From the NCBI RefSeq assembly GCF_036346595.1, contig NZ_CP107834.1, positions 6,448,001 to 6,512,000 on the forward strand: 64,000 bases of DNA, given 5' to 3'. Numbering within the stretch: position 1 is the first letter of the stretch; the number at the start of each line of letters is the position of its first letter. Under the pieces are notes generated by a model. It searched no databases and was not told the origin of the DNA. It saw only the letters and a list, made by a program, of their open reading frames with translations. This DNA is from Streptomyces sp. NBC_00525. GTDB taxonomy: Bacteria; Actinomycetota; Actinomycetes; Streptomycetales; Streptomycetaceae. Of the stretch, positions 57,850 through 64,000 are shown in pieces. The position numbers and the translations under genes were made by a program.

Positions 57850-58407
57850 TCAGGCGGCGAGCGCGGCGTCCACCTCCTTCAGGAACGGGCCCAGGTCGCC
57901 CGGATCGCGCGACGTGATCAGCTTCCAGCCCCCCGACTCGTCCGTGACGACCGGCTCGTCCACCCAGTCGCCGCCCGCGTTGCCCACATCGGTGCGCAGC
58001 GAGGCGTACGAGGTCAGCCGCTTCCCGGACACGCCACCCGTCTCCACCAGCACCCACGGACCGTGGCAGATCGCCGCGACGGGCCGCCCCGCCGAGGCGA
58101 ACGCGCGCACGATGTCGCAGGCCGGTTCCTGGAGCCGCAGGGTGTCCGCGTTCAGCGTGCCGCCCGGCACGAGCAGCAGGTCGTAACCGGCCGGATCGGC
58201 CTCCTCCAGCGTGAGGTCCGGGCGCACCGTCCTGCCGGGGTCCTTGTCGCCGACCAGCGTCTCGATGTCGTCCTTCTTCAGCGCGGCGACATCGACGTGG
58301 ACGCCGCGCTCGCGCAGATGGTCCAGCGGCACGACGAGTTCGTCCTGCTCCACGCCGTAGTTGGTCACGATGGCCAGAACCTTGCGCTTGCTGCCGTTGT
58401 CGCTCAT
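57850..58407 (-). CDS. DJ-1/PfpI-family protein
   Basis: A 185-residue single-domain DJ-1/PfpI protein. The nucleophile elbow is AICHGPWVLVE with Cys and adjacent His; LLLVPGGTLNADTLR provides the conserved Gly-rich loop. Family members act as glyoxalase III/deglycase, protease-like or redox-responsive proteins. It lies among stress genes. A weak GAAT-N15-GGGAAC at 58476-58500 on the minus strand may be a stress promoter. Cytosolic. Confidence 0.9.
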   Translation of the reverse strand: MSDNGSKRKVLAIVTNYGVEQDELVVPLDHLRERGVHVDVAALKKDDIETLVGDKDPGRTVRPDLTLEEADPAGYDLLLVPGGTLNADTLRLQEPACDIVRAFASAGRPVAAICHGPWVLVETGGVSGKRLTSYASLRTDVGNAGGDWVDEPVVTDESGGWKLITSRDPGDLGPFLKEVDAALAA

Positions 58408-58584
58408 CTTCCGCCGTCCTTCCGTACTGCGGGGGAACCTGCCCGGTGACGTCGCCGCCGGGCCGCAGTCTCTGGGTTCCCACTGCGCGGGCCCTCATTC
58501 CTCCCCGCCGGCCCCCGGCGTGGCGGCTCCGGCGACGGGCCCACATGGTGGAAGGGACGAGACCCGCGCGGCCCGCCGGCGGAC

Positions 58585-58609
58585 GGTTGACGCCCCCGGA
58601 CATGGGTAC
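58585..58609 (+). promoter_or_regulatory. SigB-type promoter of the diiron protein gene
   Basis: GGTT (58585-58588), 15 bases, then GGGTAC (58604-58609), a full match to GNNT-N14-16-GGGTAY. The start codon follows about 60 bases later. Confidence 0.5.
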
Positions 58610-58669
58610 CCGGCCGCACGTCGGCGGACCGGGCCGCAGGGCCCGACCAGACGCACGAGGAGGCACCCC

Positions 58670-59644
58670 ATGGCCGGTCGGACAGGCGGACCCGCGCTTC
58701 CCCGCGCCCGCGGCGCACTCTCCGCCGGGGTCATCGGCCATCTGCGGGGCGACGGCCCCCTGCCCGACCCCGCCCTGGCACAGGCGGCCGAGCCCTACGG
58801 GGACGACCTCCAGCTCGCCCTCTACCTCTGCTACGAACTCCACTACCGAGGCTTCGCCTCCGTGGACCCGGCCCTGGAATGGGACCCGGCGCTGCTGACC
58901 GTACGGGCCGCCCTGGAACGCCGCTTCGAGACCGCCCTGCGCCGGGACGCGCCGCCGGGCTCCGGCCTGGACGACACCCTGGACGGGCTGCTCGTCGAAC
59001 CGGCCGACGGCACCGGCGTGTCGCACTTCCTCCAGGAGCACGCCACCCCGGACCGGCTGCGCGACTACGCCGTACAGCGCTCCCTCTACCACCTGAAGGA
59101 GGCCGACCCGCACGCCTGGGTGCTGCCCCGGCTCGGCGGACGCGCCAAGGCGGGCATGGCAGCCATCGAGTACGACGAGTTCGGCGCCGGCCGCCCCGAA
59201 CGCGTCCACGCACAGCTCTTCGCCGACCTGATGGCGGACCTGGACCTGGAGCCGGCGTACGGCCACTACCTCGACCGGGGGCACGCCGAGATGCTCGCCC
59301 TGGTCAACCTGATGTCGCTGTTCGGCCTGCACCGGCGGCTGCGCGGCGCCCTCGTCGGGCACTTCGCGGCCGTCGAGATCACCTCCTCGCCCGCCTCGCG
59401 CCGGCTCGCCCTCGCCATGAAACGGGCCGGGGCCGGGCCCGCCGCCGAGTTCTTCTACACCGAGCACGTGGAGGCGGACGCCGTCCACGAACAGGTCGTC
59501 CGCCACGACGTCGTACGCGGACTGCTGGACGAGGAACCCGGCCTGGAGCCGGACGTCGTGTTCGGCATCGACACCACCGGCTTCCTGGAGGACCGGCTCG
59601 GCGCCCGCCTCCTGGGCGACTGGGGCGCCGCGGACGCCGCCTAA
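58670..59644 (+). CDS. Haem-oxygenase-like iron-containing redox enzyme
   Basis: A 324-residue protein of the haem-oxygenase-like diiron oxidase (HDO, 'iron-containing redox enzyme') group. Seen: LALYLCYELHYRGF, GMAAIEYDEFGAG, YFLD-type GHYLDRGHAEMLALVNLMSL broken by charged residues, and EHVEADAVHEQVV, which supply several Glu, His and Asp ligands. Reaction unknown; relatives cleave or oxidise C-C or C-N bonds with O2. ATG 58670 has GAGGAGG upstream; a longer upstream frame is shadow. Its stop overlaps the stop of the convergent GAF-ANTAR gene by four bases. A SigB-type promoter match precedes it. Confidence 0.85.
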   Translation: MAGRTGGPALPRARGALSAGVIGHLRGDGPLPDPALAQAAEPYGDDLQLALYLCYELHYRGFASVDPALEWDPALLTVRAALERRFETALRRDAPPGSGLDDTLDGLLVEPADGTGVSHFLQEHATPDRLRDYAVQRSLYHLKEADPHAWVLPRLGGRAKAGMAAIEYDEFGAGRPERVHAQLFADLMADLDLEPAYGHYLDRGHAEMLALVNLMSLFGLHRRLRGALVGHFAAVEITSSPASRRLALAMKRAGAGPAAEFFYTEHVEADAVHEQVVRHDVVRGLLDEEPGLEPDVVFGIDTTGFLEDRLGARLLGDWGAADAA

Positions 59645-60366
59645 CGGCCGGCCCGTACCTCGTCCAGGAGCCGCCGCAGCTCCCGCACACCGTCCCGGCC
59701 CCTGCCCCGTACGAGCTGTGCCGCCACGGCGTTCAGCTTGCGGTTCGTCCGCTGGGACAGCACCCGCAGCACACCGAAGGCGTCCTGCGCGTCGCAGTCC
59801 AGCATGTGCATCACGATGCCGCGTGCCTGGTCGATCACCGCACGCGACACCATCGCCGTCCGCAACTGCTCCGCCTCCGCCTCGGCACCCGCACACGCCC
59901 CGTCGCACAGCAGCTCCGCCACGACCCGCGCCGCCGACCCCCGGACCACCTCCGCGTCCGCCGCCGCGAGCCGCCACGGCCGGAACGCGTACAGGGTCAC
60001 CGTCGCCGTCACCCCCTCCGCCGTGACCGGCACCGCCGCACAGGACCGCAGCCCCCGCTCCAGCGCCGCCACCCGGAACCCCGGCCACCGCGCCTCGGTG
60101 ACGAGGTCCGGGGCCGCGACCGTTCGCAGCGAGCGGGTGGCCTCGGCGCAGGGTCCCTCACCCGTCTCCTCCTGGAGCGCGGCGAGGACGGCGAGATCGG
60201 GATGCGTGGCCGCGCCGTGGGCTTCCCCGCCCGCGAGCCGCAGAAACACGGCCGCACCCCGGCAGGTGTTCGAACAGCGCATCGCGTGTCCGCCGAGCCG
60301 GGCGAGCAGCGGCGCCACCGCCGCCGCGCCGGGCGCCACATCCACCCGCCGGGTGACGACCACCAT
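59641..60366 (-). CDS. GAF-ANTAR domain protein
   Basis: A 241-residue regulator. The N-terminal ~150 residues form a GAF-like sensor (AALQEETGEGPCAEATRS, RGLRSCAAVPV), followed by an ANTAR RNA-binding domain (SRAVIDQARGIVMHMLDCDAQDAFGVLRVLS). ANTAR proteins bind twin hairpins in nascent RNA to prevent termination. No kinase gene partners it directly. The start ATG 60366 has GGGAGG only three bases away; GTG 60363 would give better spacing. It is divergent from the PAS gene. Confidence 0.88.
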   Translation of the reverse strand: MVVVTRRVDVAPGAAAVAPLLARLGGHAMRCSNTCRGAAVFLRLAGGEAHGAATHPDLAVLAALQEETGEGPCAEATRSLRTVAAPDLVTEARWPGFRVAALERGLRSCAAVPVTAEGVTATVTLYAFRPWRLAAADAEVVRGSAARVVAELLCDGACAGAEAEAEQLRTAMVSRAVIDQARGIVMHMLDCDAQDAFGVLRVLSQRTNRKLNAVAAQLVRGRGRDGVRELRRLLDEVRAGR

Positions 60367-60455
60367 CAGCCTCCCTGCCTGCGTGACGGAACCCCGCACG
60401 GACCCCGGCCGCGCCGTTCGGCGCCGCAGCACGGGCGATCGGCTAGCTTCGGCCC

Positions 60456-61676
60456 ATGAGCCGCCCACCGGAACGCGAGAACGGTCGCGCGGCCCTCGCC
60501 GCCCGGCTGCGGGAACTGCGCGCGGCCCGGGACCATCCTCCCGCCGAATACCCGGTCCTGCTCGACGCGGCCCTGACGGAGCTGGAGCACGCCCTCGAAG
60601 CCCTGCGGGACGGACCGGAGCCGCCGGGGCCGCCCCGGACGCCCGGCGGCGATGCCGCGTACCCGTTCAAGGCCGTCTTCGACCGGCTGCCGTGGCCCGT
60701 CCTCCTGACCGACGCGCAGACCCTGGTGCACCGCCTGAACCCGGCCGCCGCCGAACTGACCGGCCTCCCTCCGGGGTACGCGGCGGGCCGGCCATTCGCC
60801 GGGCTCCTGCGCCCCGCCGACCGGGCGGCCCTGCGCGCGCACACGGCAGCCGTCGCGCGGGGCGAGGGCGACCGCAGCCTGCCTGTGCGCCTCCAGCGGC
60901 TGCCCGGCGGACCGCTGTACGCCACCCTCACCGGCCTCGACGCGCCGGGGGAGCGCGGACGGGACGTGCTCGTGACGCTCACCCCCGCGAGCGCGCCCCG
61001 CCCCGCCGCACCGCCCGCCGGCCCGGCCGACCCCGCCACCGTCGTGCGCCGGGCCGAACTCACCGGCCTCCTCGACCGCACCGATCGCGCGCTCCTGGCG
61101 GGCGACGACCCTGCGGTGGTCCTCGCCGAGGCGGCCGGCCTCCTGCGCGACGGGCTCGCCGACTGGGCGCTGCTCGACCTGGGGCCCCCGGCGGAGCCGG
61201 TGCGGGTGGCGGTGCACGGCCCCGCTGCGCCGGACGACACCGGACTGGAGAAGGCGTTCCTGCGGCAGGACCCGCGCGACTGCCCGGCGGCCGCCGAGGC
61301 CATGGGCCGTGCCGCGACGGTGGTCGAGCAGTCGACGGACGACCTGGCGCGGCTCGGCCCGGACGAGGACGGCACGCCGCTGACGGTCCGGGCCGACGTC
61401 TCCGCGCTGCTCTCCGCGGCCCTGGTCGCGCCCGACGGCTCGACGGTGCTCGGCGCGCTCACCCTGCTCCGCACCGGGGCCGGTGCGCCGTTCTCGCTGC
61501 TGGAGGCCGGCTGCGCCGAGATCGCGGCCGGGCACATGGCCGTCGTCGCCGGACGAAAAGCAGTCGCCGGTCGAAAAGCAGTCGCCGGTCGAAACGTCAT
61601 CGACGGGGGAAATGGAAACCCCGGCCGGGGATGCCCGCGCCCGGAGGTGGCACACGGCGATGTGGAGGAGGGTTGA
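60456..61676 (+). CDS. PAS (and GAF-like) sensor protein without output domain
   Basis: A 406-residue protein: an N-terminal coiled region, a PAS domain at ~70-170 (FDRLPWPVLLTDAQTLVHRLN, ELTGLPPGYAAGRPFAGLL), then a GAF-like region to about 365 and a repetitive C-terminal tail. No kinase, GGDEF, ANTAR or phosphatase domain follows, so it may act by protein contact. TAGCTT lies 12 to 7 bases before the ATG, which is the spacing expected of a leaderless transcript. It is divergent from the GAF-ANTAR gene, and a shared signalling role is possible. Confidence 0.8.
   Translation: MSRPPERENGRAALAARLRELRAARDHPPAEYPVLLDAALTELEHALEALRDGPEPPGPPRTPGGDAAYPFKAVFDRLPWPVLLTDAQTLVHRLNPAAAELTGLPPGYAAGRPFAGLLRPADRAALRAHTAAVARGEGDRSLPVRLQRLPGGPLYATLTGLDAPGERGRDVLVTLTPASAPRPAAPPAGPADPATVVRRAELTGLLDRTDRALLAGDDPAVVLAEAAGLLRDGLADWALLDLGPPAEPVRVAVHGPAAPDDTGLEKAFLRQDPRDCPAAAEAMGRAATVVEQSTDDLARLGPDEDGTPLTVRADVSALLSAALVAPDGSTVLGALTLLRTGAGAPFSLLEAGCAEIAAGHMAVVAGRKAVAGRKAVAGRNVIDGGNGNPGRGCPRPEVAHGDVEEG
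61545..61598 (+). repeat. Three tandem 18-bp units in the PAS gene tail
   Basis: Three in-frame copies of GTCGCCGGTCGAAAAGCA (first and last with small changes) encode VAGRKA-VAGRKA-VAGRNV, making a short basic repeat near the C-terminus. Confidence 0.85.
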
Positions 61677-61743
61677 AGGGCCCTCCCGCGAACCAGCGGG
61701 GCGAGCGGCCGCCCCCCCCGGCCGATCGAGCATGGAGGACACG

Positions 61744-62835
61744 ATGGTGCGGACAGTGGGTGTCGAGGAGGAGCTGCTGCTCGTCGACGAGCAGAACGGC
61801 GATCCCCGCTCTCTCTCGATGGCCGTCCTGGCCCTCGCGGAGCGGCGCGCCGAAGGCGACTCCGGCTTCGAACAGGAGCTGCACCGCCAGCAGGTGGAGT
61901 TCGCCACGGAGCCGCGCTCCGACATGCGGGAACTCGCGGACGAGATCCTGCGCCGGCGGGCGGAGGCGGCCCGCAGCGCCGCCGAGGCCGGGGGAGCGGT
62001 CGTCGCCCTCGCCACCGCCCCGCTGCCCGTCAACCCGTCCATCGGCGAGGGCGAACGCTACCGCTGGCTGGCCGACACCTACGGGCTGACCACGCAGGAG
62101 CAGCTGACCTGCGGATGCCATGTGCACGTCTCCGTGGAGTCGGACGAGGAGGGCGTCGGCGTACTGGACCGCATCCGGCCCTGGCTCGCCGTCCTGCTCG
62201 CCCTCAGCGCCAACTCGCCGTTCTGGCAGGGCCAGGACACCACGTACAGCAGCTACCGCAGCCGGGTGTGGGGCCGCTGGCCCTCCTCCGGGCCGGTGGA
62301 GGTCTTCGGCTCCGCGCGCCGCTACCACGACGAGGTCCAGGCGCTCGTGGACACCGGCGTCCTGCGCGACAAGGGGATGATCTACTTCGACGCCCGGCTC
62401 TCGCACCGGTACCCCACCGTCGAGGTCAGGGTCGCCGACGTGTGCCTGGACCCCGCCGACGCCGCGCTGCTCGCCACCCTGGTCCGGGCCCTGGTCGACA
62501 CGGCGGCCCGTGCCTGGCGGGCGGGCGAGCCGCCGGAGCCGTACGGCGTCGGGCTGCTGCGCATGGCCGCCTGGCAGGCCGGCCGCTCCGGCCTGGAGGG
62601 GCCGCTGCTGCACCCGGCCACCATGCGCCCCGTGCCCGCGCCGGACGCGGTGCGCGCCCTGCGCGCCCATGTGCGGGACGCGCTGGAGGACAGCGGAGAC
62701 CTGACGGCGGCCGCGGAGGGGGCCGAGCGGGTGCTGGAGCGGGGCACCGGGGCCCGCATCCAGCGCGACGCGCTCGCCCGTACCGGAAGCCTGCGCGACG
62801 CCGTCGCCGAGTGCGTCGTCAGGACGCGCGGCTGA
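61744..62835 (+). CDS. YbdK-type carboxylate-amine ligase (GCS2 family)
   Basis: A 363-residue member of the glutamate-cysteine ligase family 2. Seen: VRTVGVEEELLLVD at the N-terminus, QQVEFATEPRSDMRELADEI, TCGCHVHVSVESDEEG, FWQGQDTTYSSYRSRVWGRWP and HRYPTVEVRVADVCLD, the family's ATP/metal and substrate motifs. YbdK enzymes have weak gamma-glutamylcysteine ligase activity and their true substrate is unclear. ATG 61744 lies behind GGAGGA; a second ATG at 61732 overlaps that site. It ends 33 bases before the convergent decarboxylase gene. Confidence 0.92.
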   Translation: MVRTVGVEEELLLVDEQNGDPRSLSMAVLALAERRAEGDSGFEQELHRQQVEFATEPRSDMRELADEILRRRAEAARSAAEAGGAVVALATAPLPVNPSIGEGERYRWLADTYGLTTQEQLTCGCHVHVSVESDEEGVGVLDRIRPWLAVLLALSANSPFWQGQDTTYSSYRSRVWGRWPSSGPVEVFGSARRYHDEVQALVDTGVLRDKGMIYFDARLSHRYPTVEVRVADVCLDPADAALLATLVRALVDTAARAWRAGEPPEPYGVGLLRMAAWQAGRSGLEGPLLHPATMRPVPAPDAVRALRAHVRDALEDSGDLTAAAEGAERVLERGTGARIQRDALARTGSLRDAVAECVVRTRG

Positions 62836-62868
62836 GCGGCGCGAGGCGCCCGGCGGTACGCGGGGCCG

Positions 62869-64000
62869 TCAGGCGTCCTCGTCCGCGCACACCCGTACGG
62901 TGTGCAGCTCCGGGTCCGCCGGGTCCGGCAGGTTCATCCCCGCCTCCAGGCCGGTCAGGAGATAGCGCACGACGGGCCGGGTCAGCCGTTCGCCGGGCAG
63001 CACCACCGGGATGCCCGGCGGATAGGGCGTGATCATCTCGGCCGCGATCCGGCCCACGGCCCGTTCCACCGGCACGTCCTCGGTCTCGGTGAAGTAGGCG
63101 TCGCGGGGGAGCCGTGCCTGCTCCATCCGCAGCTCGGCCGGCGACGGCACGGCGACTTCGGGGCCGCGCGGCAGCGAGGGGGCCTGCCGGGCCAGGTCGC
63201 GCAGCGCGGTCGTGAGCCGTTTCGCCGTCTCCGCGTCGTCGCCGTGGGTGAGCTGGGCGCTGACCCGCCGGTGGTCCATCAGATGCGCGTCCAACTGGTG
63301 GTGTTCGCGCAGCCAGTCCGCCGCCCGGTAGCCGGAGATCCCGAGCCCGGCGATGTCGATGACGACCGGCAGCGGGTCGAACTCGGCGCCGGCGCCCGGT
63401 CCGCAGAAGTCGTCCCGGTCGTTGACGTGCATGCCGTCGATCGACTCGATCTCCTCGCGCACGGACGCGGCGAGGTCCAGCGCGTGCGACATCAGCGCGT
63501 GCCCCTCCCGCACCATCTGCCGCCGCCAGCCGTCCATACCGGCGTACAGCAGGACGGACGGGCTGGTCGTGCCCAGCAGATCCGCGCGCGAGGCCAGCGT
63601 GTCGTGGTCGATCAGATCGCCGCGCAGATGGAAGACCGAGCCCTGCTCCAGACCGCTGCCCATCTTGTGGATGCTGGTGACGCAGACGTCCGCGCCCGCG
63701 TCCATCGCCCACGTCGGCAGATCCGGATGGAACGGCAGATGCGCGCCCCACGCCTCGTCCACGACGAGCGGACGCCCGCGCCGGTGGCAGACCTCGGCGA
63801 TGGCCCGCAGATCCGCGGCGACCCCGTACGGCGTGGGGCTGGTGACCAGTGCGCCGCGCGCGTCCGGATGCTCCTCGAAGGCCCGCTCGTACGCCTCGGC
63901 GGACGGCGGATGCGCGAGGTGGCGTTCGGTGTCCCACTGCGGCTCGACCCAGACCGGCCGGATGCCGGACAGGATCAGCCCGGAGACGACCGCCTTGTGC
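62869..64000 (-). CDS. Orn/Lys/Arg decarboxylase (N-terminus beyond window edge)
   Basis: The C-terminal ~377 residues of a PLP-dependent fold-type I basic amino-acid decarboxylase; the frame is open at the right edge. Seen: VSGLILSGIRPVWVEPQWD, VTSPTPYGVAADL, LVVDEAWGAHLPFH (the Asp that holds the PLP pyridine nitrogen) and SIHKMGSGLEQGSV with the Schiff-base Lys. The C-terminal domain includes ITPYPPGIPVVLPGE, typical of the family. It makes a polyamine (cadaverine, putrescine or agmatine); which one cannot be read here. No true start is visible; an internal GTG at 63762 is not one. Confidence 0.93.
   Translation of the reverse strand, partial: HKAVVSGLILSGIRPVWVEPQWDTERHLAHPPSAEAYERAFEEHPDARGALVTSPTPYGVAADLRAIAEVCHRRGRPLVVDEAWGAHLPFHPDLPTWAMDAGADVCVTSIHKMGSGLEQGSVFHLRGDLIDHDTLASRADLLGTTSPSVLLYAGMDGWRRQMVREGHALMSHALDLAASVREEIESIDGMHVNDRDDFCGPGAGAEFDPLPVVIDIAGLGISGYRAADWLREHHQLDAHLMDHRRVSAQLTHGDDAETAKRLTTALRDLARQAPSLPRGPEVAVPSPAELRMEQARLPRDAYFTETEDVPVERAVGRIAAEMITPYPPGIPVVLPGERLTRPVVRYLLTGLEAGMNLPDPADPELHTVRVCADEDA

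Noticed and set aside
58361..58669. N-terminal extension of the diiron protein
   Set aside because: The extension has no conservation features and would run across the SigB-type promoter match; ATG 58670 has GAGGAGG.
61677..61743. SigB-like promoter before the YbdK-type gene
   Set aside because: Only a GGGGGAAAT stretch inside the PAS gene is seen; it does not match the -10 pattern and no spaced GNNT supports it.

Overview
The window is very GC-rich, with C/G-ending codons and strong GGAGG-type ribosome binding sites. Its gene content (a B12-riboswitch-controlled metE, SigB/SigF-type sigma factor, GAF-ANTAR and DUF5709 proteins, a large NRPS with MbtH) points to a streptomycete or close relative. 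This placement is from gene content only; no phylogeny was done.

Layout. Positions 1-3.1 kb (minus) hold the N-terminal ~690 residues of metE, its cobalamin riboswitch, and a GNAT acetyltransferase. Positions 3.3-9.3 kb (minus) hold a tightly packed five-gene operon: a pyranose-2-oxidase-like flavoprotein, a VioB-type ferritin-like protein, a sorbitol-dehydrogenase-type small subunit, an IolE-like TIM barrel and a second TIM barrel, closed by two strong hairpins. This looks like an oxidise-then-eliminate/epimerise route for an unknown sugar or glycoside. Positions 9.8-17.3 kb hold an APH-fold kinase, a stand-alone KAS III enzyme and an Opp/Dpp-type peptide ABC importer in which one permease is fused to one ATPase. 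Positions 17.8-20.6 kb hold a DUF5132-like protein and an ABC exporter with an N-terminal HMA-like domain.

Positions 20.8-47.3 kb (plus) are the core: a single 8025-residue, seven-module NRPS with an EntF-like N-terminal condensation domain, one N-methyltransferase and a terminal thioesterase, followed by MbtH, a cytochrome P450, a SRPBCC protein and a 66-residue unknown. Pocket residues read by eye suggest ?-Thr-?-Pro-Phe-(NMe)Tyr-Val, probably N-acylated and cyclised. I do not recognise the product. The gene carries near-identical tracts shared between modules 1/3 and 5/6, plus two in-frame repeat expansions, suggesting an assembly line reshaped by internal recombination.

Positions 47.4-64 kb are mainly stress and housekeeping genes: an SDR, a SigB/F-type sigma factor, a VOC protein, a DUF5709/molybdopterin oxidoreductase/helical-protein operon, a KatE catalase, YrdB-like, class II amidotransferase, DJ-1/PfpI, HO-like diiron protein, GAF-ANTAR, PAS protein, YbdK-like ligase and the C-terminal part of an Orn/Lys/Arg decarboxylase. 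Matches to the SigB-type promoter pattern lie in front of the sigma gene itself, katE and the diiron gene, so part of this region may be one general-stress regulon.
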